Shown here: one piece after another, positions 1 to 6,954 of the stretch
How the letters are laid out: each line of letters opens with the position of its first letter
Position numbering within the stretch: the first letter of the stretch is position 1
DNA from: Candidatus Manganitrophaceae bacterium
GTDB lineage: Bacteria > Nitrospirota > Nitrospiria > SBBL01 > Manganitrophaceae
NCBI GenBank assembly: GCA_004297235.1
Contig: SCUR01000326.1
Coordinates: 1 to 12,879 of the forward strand
DNA length: 12,879 nucleotides
Direction of reading: 5' to 3'
Notes under the pieces: generated by a model
The model's input: only the letters and a program-made list of their open reading frames with translations
The model's database searches: none
What the model was told of the DNA's origin: nothing
Made by a program: the position numbers and the translations under genes

Positions 1-21
1 GTTCCGATTCGGTGATGGAGT

Positions 22-112
22 GTCCTTAACCCGGCGCTGAAGCCGATCGCAGGAGGCCGTCGCATTTTAGAGAGTGGTTCTGTTTCGCGGCGGCTCAGCT
101 TTATCGTTGGAC
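22..112 (+). other. attC-like integron recombination site
   Basis: The layout matches an integron attC site. A left-end box ends in TTAAC (24-30). GCTGAAGCCG (35-44) is complementary to CGGCTCAGC (91-99) except for one unpaired A, the extrahelical base typical of attC. After a 6-nt spacer comes GTTGGAC (106-112), which fits the GTTRRRY core where cassettes join. The total of about 91 bp is within the usual attC range, and the centre is variable. The left core box (CCTTAAC) departs from RYYYAAC at its first base and pairs with GTTGGAC only if two extra bases are allowed. If real, the gene starting at 160 is the next cassette, 47 bp after the core site. No integrase gene is visible. Confidence 0.45.
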
Positions 113-159
113 GGCCAACAGGCGATCGATCTTTTCCCTATGCGCTCAAAGGTATTCAG

Positions 160-657
160 ATGATTAAAGCATTGCGGCTCGTATTGCCGGCCATTGTGGG
201 CTGTGCGGGGATCATTATTTTTCTGGCAGGTTGTGGCGTTGTACGGTCGGAGAACCGCCAGGAACAGATCCACCACATGGGGCACGATGTAATGCCCTTT
301 GACCTTTCCAAGACCACGCATATTTTTAAAATGACGGAAGAGGGGGGCGTTCAGCGGGTGATTGTCAAGGATTCAACCGCGTCAGATCAGATTTCACTCA
401 TCCAACAACATCTTGAGCACGAAGCGGCGCGCTTCCAAAGCGGTGACTTCTCTGATCCGGCGAACCTTCATGGCGAAAACATGCCGGGGCTTAGAGAGCT
501 GCACGCCGGAGCCTCTCATTTGAAGATCACCTACACCGCATTGCCCAGGGGGGCCGAGATTAGATTTGAGACGAGCGACATTCGCTTGCAGACGGCCATA
601 CACCGCTGGTTTGGCGCTCAATTATCTGAGCACGGCGCAGACGCAGTTTCCGAATGA
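160..657 (+). CDS. small conserved-type lipoprotein of unknown function
   Basis: This encodes a 165-residue protein with a type II signal peptide: a hydrophobic stretch from about residue 7 to 23, then a lipobox LAGC with the acylated Cys at residue 25. Gly at +2 suggests the outer membrane. The mature part is soluble, has no Cys, and is mixed polar with a HMGHDVMPFDLSKTTHIF block near residues 38-56 and an aromatic/histidine-rich C-terminus (AIHRWFGAQLSEHG). I recall similar proteins in databases named aspartate carbamoyltransferase, but it has none of that enzyme's size or motifs and I would not use the name. The start is supported by AAAGG at 148-152, 7 nt upstream. It follows an attC-like site and a decayed region lies downstream, so it may be a gene cassette. 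The function is unknown. Confidence 0.75.
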   Translation: MIKALRLVLPAIVGCAGIIIFLAGCGVVRSENRQEQIHHMGHDVMPFDLSKTTHIFKMTEEGGVQRVIVKDSTASDQISLIQQHLEHEAARFQSGDFSDPANLHGENMPGLRELHAGASHLKITYTALPRGAEIRFETSDIRLQTAIHRWFGAQLSEHGADAVSE

Positions 658-685
658 GAGGGCATTCAACAGCCGTGAGCCGCCT

Positions 686-960
686 CTTTCCGCAGGGTGT
701 CCAGTATTGGACGTCGGCTGCGTAACCGTCGTGTTGACGTGCGTGCTCGCGCGCCGGCCGCTGATCTACGTCACGTCAGCTTTCGCGAAGCGGCCGGCCG
801 GTCGCTTCCCTTTTGAGGGTGCAAAGTTTGACACTGTCGTCTTCGATTCAACCTTGAGTCACGTTCCGGACCCGGAGGCGTGCGATCGAAGAAGCCTTCC
901 GCAAAAGATTCATAAACGAAGAGTTCGCCGGCCCGCTCGATCGATTGAATCGCCTCCGAC
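686..960 (+). pseudogene. remnant of a class I SAM-dependent methyltransferase
   Basis: One frame from 686 reads CPVLDVGC (the start of SAM-binding motif I) and then, from 806, FPFEGAKFDTVVFDSTLSHV followed by PDPEA, which is the motif IV/post-I region of type 11 methyltransferases. The glycine-rich loop is damaged (GCVTV where GCGTG is expected). The 80-90 residues that should separate these two motifs are reduced to about 30, so motif II is missing. At about 876-880 the reading shifts by one base: in the other frame the expected continuation RAIEEAFRKRF appears (879 onward) and runs to about 960. There is no start codon with a ribosome site. The gene is dead through internal deletion plus frameshift. 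The function is inferred from the motifs only; the substrate is unknown. Confidence 0.6.
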
Positions 961-1010
961 CCTTGGTAGTGTCCTCATTTAATTATAGAGATTGTTCAAA
1001 GACTAAAGAG

Positions 1011-1218
1011 CGTTGGAATGGGGCGTTGCCCCAAGCCCCACGACGGGGGTTGCTTGCCCAACCCCCTTTCGATTCCTAAGGGACACCAAGGGGGAGCCCC
1101 CTTGGAACCCCCACGGTCGAAACTCGCACACTCACAGAAGAGCGCTGTGATTGTGCTTCAGACAGTCGACCTTGTAAGGTAGGTGAAACGTCTGGACTGA
1201 AGGAACGCAGGAGGGCGT
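1011..1218 (+). repeat. structured repeat, copy A (hairpin-rich, possibly RNA-forming)
   Basis: This 208-nt element pairs with copy B at 1317-1524, which lies in opposite orientation. From left to right it has a GGGGC/GCCCC hairpin (1020-1032), GGGGGTTG/CAACCCCC (1045-1066), CCAAGGGGG/CCCCCTTGG (1086-1105), an outer stem GGTCGA (1115-1120) with TCGACC (1166-1171) enclosing TCACAG/CTGTGA (1132-1150, 7-nt loop), a conserved GGTAGGTGAA (1179-1188), and a last small hairpin ACGC/GCGT (1205-1218). The first 50 nt are nearly identical between copies. The middle differs in sequence but keeps the same stems. No protein is encoded. The direction of transcription, if any, is unknown; the strand given is arbitrary. 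Confidence 0.65.
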
Positions 1219-1316
1219 GAACGACCGAGGAATGCCCCTCCAAGCGCGCAGGCTCGGTTAGGCTTACTACTCATAAAAATAAAAGAGCAAAGAGGCTGCG
1301 CGTGTGCGGCCTGCGG

Positions 1317-1524
1317 ACGCGATACACCCGCGTACTTTGATAGATGGTTCACCTACCAAATCAGGTCGCCTGCCGAAGCGCAATCCACGATGTTCTTTCG
1401 TGGTTGAGCGAGTTGCGACCGTGGGGGTGCTGGGGGGTATCCCCCCGCTGCCCTGGGGAAGCCGAAGGGGGGTTGGGCAAGCAACCCCCCGCGGTGGGGC
1501 TTGGGGCAACGCCCCATTCCAACG
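1317..1524 (-). repeat. structured repeat, copy B (inverted relative to copy A)
   Basis: Read on the - strand from 1524 to 1317, this is the second copy and has exactly the same 208-nt length. It begins with the same CGTTGGAATGGGGCGTTGCC. It keeps GGTCGC/GCGACC (1415-1420 with 1364-1369) where copy A has GGTCGA/TCGACC. It keeps CCACGA/TCGTGG with a 7-nt loop (1385-1403) where copy A has TCACAG/CTGTGA. It also keeps GGTAGGTGAA (1348-1357) and an ACGCG/CGCGT hairpin (1317-1333). The third GC hairpin survives as six G against six C around a TAT (1432-1446), with different flanks from copy A. The 98 bp between the copies (1219-1316) shows no clear ORF or symmetry. Confidence 0.65.
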
Positions 1525-1559
1525 ATCTGCGACTCGCAAATTAGGACACCACCCGGCCC

Positions 1560-1588
1560 TTGCATCCCTTCTTAAAGATGGTGATAAT
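1560..1588 (+). promoter_or_regulatory. sigma70-type promoter for the GH18-like lipoprotein gene
   Basis: TTGCAT (1560-1565) and GATAAT (1583-1588) are separated by 17 bp, 36 bp beyond the end of copy B. Transcription would start near 1595, leaving a leader of about 98 nt before the start codon at 1693. The block 1560-1595 is a close match to the promoter block in front of mazG (10906-10940). Confidence 0.55.
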
Positions 1589-1692
1589 GGACAAGCTGAA
1601 GAGAAAGTTCCCAAGGCTTTCGATCGGCTCCTTGGATCGAGTGTTCGGGACCGATGACATTTCTTGATAATGAAAGGGTAGGGATCGTTCTA

Positions 1693-2757
1693 ATGAGTCG
1701 AGGCCGTTTCCAGCTTGTCTTTTTCATCCTTCCATTCTTCCTCGCCGCTTGCGCCGCCGGCGCTCCTGCGCCGATGCGGCTCGGCGCCTGGGTGACCTAT
1801 TGGGATTACAATCCGGGGATGGCGTCGGTCCAAAGCGCGCCGTCGGTCCTCAGCGATGTCTACTTCTTCGCGGTCCACCTCGATCCGGAGGGGACCCCGG
1901 TCTTCGCCGATACGAAGATTGCCTACGAGCAGGAGGCGAGCCGGCTCAAGGGGAATAAAACGCTTCCCTGGATGACCGTCGTGAACGACGTGAAACCGGC
2001 GGCGGGCGGGGCGGTCGCCTTGAAGGACCCTCAATTGGTCCACCACCTTCTCAGCGATCCGGACCGTCGGCAACATCATCGGGAGGCGATTGTCGCGCTG
2101 GCGGCAAATCATGGCTTCGCCGGGGTCGATGTCGATTATGAAAATCTCTGGGCGGCCGATCGCGATCTGTTCAGCACCTTTATCGGGGAGCTCGCCGCCG
2201 ATTTGAAGAAGAAGGGGATTTTTTTATCGGTGACGGTGCAGCCGAAGGTCCGGGAGAGCCGCTCCGACGGTCCCGGCGCCGCCGATTGGGCGGTCCTCTG
2301 CCGGTCGGTCGATCGGCTGCAGATCATGCTCTACAATCTCCACAGCAGAAAAAGCGGCCCCGGTCCGATGGCGACCCCCGCCTGGATCAAAGAGATCCTC
2401 CAGTTCGCCGAGACCCAGTGCCCCCGCGAGCGGATCATCCCGATCTTGAAGGTCAGCGGAATGAACTGGGGCGGACCCGATGTCGAAGGGATTCAGTTCG
2501 ACCGCGCCGTCTCGCTGGCCCGAGCCAATCAGGCCGAGATCCTTCGCGATTCGAACGGGAACGTTCCTTATTTTACCTATGCGGAAGGGGAGAGCCGGCA
2601 CACCGTCTATTACGAGGATGCGGCCAGCTTGATGGAGAAGGTCGCCGCCCTGAACGCCCTCGGCTACCGGGAGATTGTCTTTTGGAGTTTGGGACGGCAA
2701 GACCCGGAATTTCTCTCGCGCCTCGCCGAACGAAACGGGGTGAAGCCGGGCCGGTGA
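1693..2757 (+). CDS. GH18-like glycoside hydrolase, outer-membrane lipoprotein
   Basis: This encodes a 354-residue protein. Residues 1-19 form a lipoprotein signal (FFILPFFLAAC), with the acylated Cys at 20 and Ala at +2, which suggests outer-membrane sorting. The rest is a GH18-type (beta/alpha)8 barrel. GFAGVDVDYEN at 141-151 is the DxxDxDxE-type active-site strand with Glu150 as probable acid and Asp146/Asp148 behind it. QIMLYNLH (210-217) and VFWSLGRQDPEF (329-340) match later GH18 strands. GH18 enzymes cleave GlcNAc-containing glycans such as chitin or peptidoglycan, so this one probably trims the polymer made by the convergent operon; that is inference. The start at 1693 is preferred over the in-frame ATG at 1654 because it begins the signal peptide directly and has AAAGGGTAGGG (1673-1683) in front. 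It ends 9 bp from the convergent operon. Confidence 0.8.
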   Translation: MSRGRFQLVFFILPFFLAACAAGAPAPMRLGAWVTYWDYNPGMASVQSAPSVLSDVYFFAVHLDPEGTPVFADTKIAYEQEASRLKGNKTLPWMTVVNDVKPAAGGAVALKDPQLVHHLLSDPDRRQHHREAIVALAANHGFAGVDVDYENLWAADRDLFSTFIGELAADLKKKGIFLSVTVQPKVRESRSDGPGAADWAVLCRSVDRLQIMLYNLHSRKSGPGPMATPAWIKEILQFAETQCPRERIIPILKVSGMNWGGPDVEGIQFDRAVSLARANQAEILRDSNGNVPYFTYAEGESRHTVYYEDAASLMEKVAALNALGYREIVFWSLGRQDPEFLSRLAERNGVKPGR

Positions 2758-2759
2758 GC

Positions 2760-2775
2760 CGCTTCGTTAGAAGCG
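2760..2775. terminator. short hairpin between convergent genes
   Basis: CGCTTC-GTTA-GAAGCG forms a 6-bp stem with a 4-nt loop exactly between the two convergent stop codons, and it overlaps the last codons of the - strand gene. Only a short AT run follows on the + side and there is no U-tract, so it is a weak candidate for a shared terminator. Confidence 0.3.
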
Positions 2776-5700
2776 ATAATGGACCAGCGCTTCCAGGCCC
2801 CAGCTCTGATAGCCGGGCGATCGGGTGTATTCCCAGCCGAGACTCGATCGAACGCGGTCGGTCCAGGCCTGCACCGATTTGATGTCGGCGTAGCCCACCC
2901 AGCGCGTTCCGCGCAGGGTGTCTTCGGCCAGGCCGAACCCTCCCTCACCCTCCAAGAGACTTCCCGAATCCCACAGATGCCGATAAGAGAGCATCGCGCG
3001 GCCGACATTCAAGCCGGCCGGGGTGTAATATCGGTCGGATTCGAATCGGGTGTCGCTTCGGATGTAGACCGCGCCGACCCGCCAATCGGGCCAAGCAAGA
3101 AGTTTATAAGAGAGGGCCGCTCGAAAATCGGTCCGCTCGTTTCCATCTTCATAGGAGCGGTAGAGGAGATGGAAGTGGCCATACCATTGCGGGGTAAACC
3201 GAAGAAGATAACGTGCGCCGAGATTTCTCGTTTGTAAATCGACTTCGTGCGCACGGAGCGTTTCGACATCTTCGTACGCCCATTGAAGGTGGAACTCATG
3301 GAGATCGGTGACATATTTTGCTTGAAGCCAGATGTTCCCGGTGTTGTCCCCCCTTTCCATGAAGCGCGCCCGGACCTTTCCATCGAGCAGAATCCGGGCC
3401 CACCCATGCCACCGGGCCCCCACGCTCCACTCCTGCCCGGAGAGGGAAGAGAGCCCTCTCTCTCGAAAGGTGATGTCTCCGAACTCGGTCGAGAGATCGA
3501 TCGGCGCGGTCAGCGGGTAGCGCAGGAGCACCGACTCCCATCGGTTGCTCCGGTCGTTGGAGTCGTGAAAGAAACCGAGCCGGACTCCGCCTTGGGGATG
3601 ATTCTCCCAGAGGATCTGCTTCACCAGCGGCTGGCCGTCGCTGCCGCGCTCATATCCTTCCGCGAAGGAGAGATCGAGGTGCGCCTGCGCCTCCCGATAT
3701 CGCCCTTGCTGGTAGGAGAGGGCGGCGAGATAGTATTCGCTTTCTACTTTGAGCGAGGGGGCTGCGGTCGGGAGCTGCTCGAAGACCGCGCGCGCCTTTT
3801 CATAGCGCCCGTTCCAGTAATACGACTGCGCGATTCGAAGGGTCGCGGCGAACGCGGGATGCTGGGAGGTGAGATGCGCCAGGAGCCGGCGTCCGTCCCA
3901 GGAGCGGGGAACGGCGAACCGGCGGAGCATCCGGCCGGAAGCGGAGACGCCGGTTTCCGCCCCCGTTTCAAGGGTGTTGTACCCGTTCTGGTCCTGAACG
4001 AACCCGAATCGGAAATATTTCGCCAGCAGCCGCTCGTTGATTTCGGCGGCGCGCGGCTCGTTGCCGATATTCTCCTGCCCCGCTTCGGAGAAGGGAAAGG
4101 CGTAGGCGATGAGATCGAGTCCGGCGACTTCCCGATCGAGGATCCGCCGGCTCTGCCGATAATCGATCTCCAGCCGTTGCCGGTATTCTTCTTCCGTCTC
4201 CAGTCGCGCCTGCTCTTTGAACCAGATCCGGTTGACGAGGAATCCGCCGATCTGCTCGGCGGCGTCGATCTGGATCAGATCGTGCGCGTGGTCGCCGTGG
4301 CTTTGAAGATCCCATCGCCCCGTCGCGGCATACTTGCGGATCATCTCCCAGTCGGCGAAGAACGGGTTTTTGTCGAAGATCTTGGCCGTCGGAACGAACA
4401 TCGTCGCCTTCATCCCATATTTGGCCAAGACCGGATCGCCGAGGAGAAAAGAGTCGATCCGGGCATCGTCGAAGGTGATCAAGATCGGCTTCGGCGGAAA
4501 GGGCTGTTTCCCGTCGATCATTTGTCCCAGCTCCCGGATCGTAATGGTCCGGTAGCCGGCGGCCTGAAGGGCCTGCAGCTGCGAGTCGAAGAGATCGACC
4601 GAGAGGTTCATGCTCCGCGGATGATCGGTCAAGCCGTGGTAGAGGAGGACCGGAACGGAGTGGGTCGACGGGGAGGGGGCGGCGATCCGATTAAAAAACG
4701 ATTCGGCGGCGGCCGGGTCGCCCATCCCGGTGTAGATCGCCCCCCGTTGGAGATCGACCTCGTAATTTTTAAGGAAGGCGCTCCGGTTTTGCTCCAGCAG
4801 CGACAGCGCTTCGGGAAGACGCCCCGCTTCGATCCGCGTCTGAAGCAGGCCGATGTAGGCGCGGCGGTTGTCGGGATACTCTCGGGTCAGCTCGGAATAG
4901 TGCCGCTCGGCCGCTTCGTACTGTTGGTTCAGCCGCTCCGCCTCGGCGAGCGAGAGGCGCATTTCGAGATGGTCGGGGTGGATCTGCCGCGCCTGCTCCA
5001 ATATTTTCAGGCTCTCGGGGAGAAGGCCCCTCTCCTGATAGAGCCGGGAGAGCTCCAGCCAAAAGGTGGGGCGCTCGGGAAAATGCTCGGTCAAGAGACG
5101 GTACCATTTGGCCGCCTCGTCGTTGTCTTCCCGGAAGAGGGCATCCTCGGCGAGGAACCGGAGGATCGCCTGCTTCGGGGAGGCCTCTACGGCCCGCTTC
5201 TTCGCCTCGGCGACCGCCGGGTCATATTCGCCCGATTCATACATCGACCGAAGCCAGAAGTACTCCGCCTTGGGAGAATCGGAGCCGAGGTCGAGGACCT
5301 TCCGCCACTGCGCTTTTCCCCGCTTGAAGTCATGGTACTGCATCAGCAGCTCTCCCCAGAAGGTCTGGATCGGGAGATGGTCGGGGTATTGGCTTGCGAT
5401 CTGTTCGGCCTCGCGCTTGGCCGCATCGAACCGGCCGTCCCAGAAAAGGGCCTTGGCCCGCTTGAGCTTTTCGTCCGGCTGATCGGGAGCGAGCGCGAGG
5501 CTGGCATCGGCCGAATCGATCGCCGCGCGGTAGGCCCGTTTAAAAAGATAAAGCTGTGTGAGGAGATTATAGGGATCGGGCCGGTCGGGGTAGGCGGCCC
5601 GGTAGCGCTTCCAGATCGCTTCGCATGGGTCCCACTGTGCGGTCTGCCAGTAAGACCAGCCGAGGTCGCGGAGGGCTTGCATGTTTTGGCCGTCGAATCG

Positions 5701-6954
5701 GAGCGCGGCGAGATAATGTTCAATCGCCTCCTCCGTTCGTCCGGCCTGGACCGCTTCTCCGCCCCGATAGGCATAAAGCCGGGCGAGCGCTTTGGCGCTG
5801 GGGACCGTTGAGGGACCTAGGCGGGTGAAAAAAGAAATACCCTCTTCTGTTTTATTGAAATCGATGAAGAGGTTTGCTGTGCGCAGCGCCCACATCTCAT
5901 CCCACTCCGGGAGAGCGGACAGATCGGTCAAGTGTTGGAAGGTCGTCTGCTGTTGGTCTTCCCAAAAGGCGATCTCCGCCAGGTGATAGGCGATCTCCGG
6001 CTCGTGTTTTCCTGCCGCCCACCCCCGCTCATACCAGTCGCGCGCTTCCGACCGCTCACCCAGTTCCAGATAACCGTCGGCGATGGGACGATAAAGCCGG
6101 CTCGGGTTCGGATCGCGGTCGAGCACGGCCCGCCATTCGGCAATGGCTGCGGCGATCTCTCCCTGTTGCCGTTTCGCCCAGCCGAGATTGATCCGATACT
6201 GCGGGTTCTGCGGATCCCAACGTAAGGCGGTCCGGTAAGCAATCTCGGCTCCCGAAGCGTCGCCTTCTCGGTATGCGCGATCTCCCCGCCGCGCATGGAG
6301 GCGTCCGATATGAAACGACAGGAGAGGAGACGGGGTTTTGGAGAATTCCTTTTCCAGGAAGGCAATGGCCGTTTCCTCTTGGTCTAATTTTTCATAGAGG
6401 GCCATTCTGCGCAGCACGGCGGTCAGGTCGCCCGGCTGGAGCCGGAGGACCGTCTCGTACTGATGGGCCGCCTCTTTCCATCGGCCCACCGCTTGGTAAG
6501 CTTCGCCCAATCGCAGTCGCGTCTTGGTTTGGTTCGGTTCGATCCGGAGGCTCATAAGATAAGCGGCGATCGCCTTTTCCCAGGCTTCTTCGCTCAGGTG
6601 AATGAAGCCGATCTCGTTCAGAAGCGGGAGGTTCTCCGGCTCGATTTTAAGCAGGGTCTCCCAGACGCGGACCGTCTCCTCTTTCTGATTCAATTTGTAG
6701 TGGGCCCATCCGATGTTTTCCCATCCCTTCAGAAGCCCCGGATCAAGCTCGGTCGCCCGTTTGAAGCGGGCGAGCGCCTCCCGGTAGCGCTCCTCTTTGT
6801 AGAGGGCGACCCCTTCGTCAAGAATATCTTGGCCGGGCGATTTCCCCCAGGCGGGGAGCATCCCGAAGAGGGTGAGGAGGATCAGGATCAGGAGCGCCCC
6901 ATAGAGAGATCGGAAAGATCCTCTCTTTCTGAAAGAGAAGCGCGTCGGCGTCAT
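2767..6954 (-). CDS. TPR / polysaccharide deacetylase / outer-membrane beta-barrel fusion (PgaB- and PgaA-like functions in one protein)
   Basis: This encodes a 1395-residue protein. Residues 1-36 are a signal peptide ending LPAWG. Residues about 42-760 are tandem TPR-like repeats. Residues 765-1029 are a NodB/PgaB-type deacetylase: ITFDD with Asp829/Asp830, then SHGDHAH with His886 and His891 at the five-residue spacing of PgaB, then AYAFPF (950-955). The stretch TEEEYRQR (919-926) also resembles PgaB. Two more TPRs follow (1036-1102). Residues 1117-1395 are an aromatic, alternating beta-barrel region ending HYRF, about the size of the 16-strand PgaA barrel. It probably accepts the polymer in the periplasm, removes acetyl groups and exports it. 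The start at 6954 overlaps the upstream stop as ATGA. The frame is open upstream to 7107, but only 6954 gives a signal peptide. I know of no characterised protein with this order. Confidence 0.85.
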   Translation of the reverse strand: MTPTRFSFRKRGSFRSLYGALLILILLTLFGMLPAWGKSPGQDILDEGVALYKEERYREALARFKRATELDPGLLKGWENIGWAHYKLNQKEETVRVWETLLKIEPENLPLLNEIGFIHLSEEAWEKAIAAYLMSLRIEPNQTKTRLRLGEAYQAVGRWKEAAHQYETVLRLQPGDLTAVLRRMALYEKLDQEETAIAFLEKEFSKTPSPLLSFHIGRLHARRGDRAYREGDASGAEIAYRTALRWDPQNPQYRINLGWAKRQQGEIAAAIAEWRAVLDRDPNPSRLYRPIADGYLELGERSEARDWYERGWAAGKHEPEIAYHLAEIAFWEDQQQTTFQHLTDLSALPEWDEMWALRTANLFIDFNKTEEGISFFTRLGPSTVPSAKALARLYAYRGGEAVQAGRTEEAIEHYLAALRFDGQNMQALRDLGWSYWQTAQWDPCEAIWKRYRAAYPDRPDPYNLLTQLYLFKRAYRAAIDSADASLALAPDQPDEKLKRAKALFWDGRFDAAKREAEQIASQYPDHLPIQTFWGELLMQYHDFKRGKAQWRKVLDLGSDSPKAEYFWLRSMYESGEYDPAVAEAKKRAVEASPKQAILRFLAEDALFREDNDEAAKWYRLLTEHFPERPTFWLELSRLYQERGLLPESLKILEQARQIHPDHLEMRLSLAEAERLNQQYEAAERHYSELTREYPDNRRAYIGLLQTRIEAGRLPEALSLLEQNRSAFLKNYEVDLQRGAIYTGMGDPAAAESFFNRIAAPSPSTHSVPVLLYHGLTDHPRSMNLSVDLFDSQLQALQAAGYRTITIRELGQMIDGKQPFPPKPILITFDDARIDSFLLGDPVLAKYGMKATMFVPTAKIFDKNPFFADWEMIRKYAATGRWDLQSHGDHAHDLIQIDAAEQIGGFLVNRIWFKEQARLETEEEYRQRLEIDYRQSRRILDREVAGLDLIAYAFPFSEAGQENIGNEPRAAEINERLLAKYFRFGFVQDQNGYNTLETGAETGVSASGRMLRRFAVPRSWDGRRLLAHLTSQHPAFAATLRIAQSYYWNGRYEKARAVFEQLPTAAPSLKVESEYYLAALSYQQGRYREAQAHLDLSFAEGYERGSDGQPLVKQILWENHPQGGVRLGFFHDSNDRSNRWESVLLRYPLTAPIDLSTEFGDITFRERGLSSLSGQEWSVGARWHGWARILLDGKVRARFMERGDNTGNIWLQAKYVTDLHEFHLQWAYEDVETLRAHEVDLQTRNLGARYLLRFTPQWYGHFHLLYRSYEDGNERTDFRAALSYKLLAWPDWRVGAVYIRSDTRFESDRYYTPAGLNVGRAMLSYRHLWDSGSLLEGEGGFGLAEDTLRGTRWVGYADIKSVQAWTDRVRSSLGWEYTRSPGYQSWGLEALVHYRF

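Noticed and set aside
1257..1263. GTTAGGC resembling an attC core site
   Set aside because: No paired box with a proper spacer or a matching left end at attC distance; the nearest RYYYAAC is about 200 bp upstream inside a GC hairpin.
1011..1524. Terminal inverted repeats of an insertion sequence
   Set aside because: No transposase lies between the arms, no target duplication flanks them, and the arms contain conserved internal hairpins unlike simple ends.
1304..1657. Open frames on both strands within the repeat pair
   Set aside because: They run through the GC hairpins and their composition follows the repeat. Nothing resembles a protein.
1587..1667. 26-codon frame beginning MDKLKRKF in the leader of the GH18-like gene
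   Set aside because: Its ATG overlaps the -10 box and has no ribosome site. It is parallel to the unused MDK start before mazG, so it is a by-product of the shared promoter sequence.
3247..5811. 854-codon open frame on the + strand opposite the fusion gene
   Set aside because: It is a shadow of GC-rich codon use in the true - strand gene. Its translation is low-complexity Gly/Arg/Glu/Leu-rich with no domain, and the opposite strand has clear domains and coupled starts.
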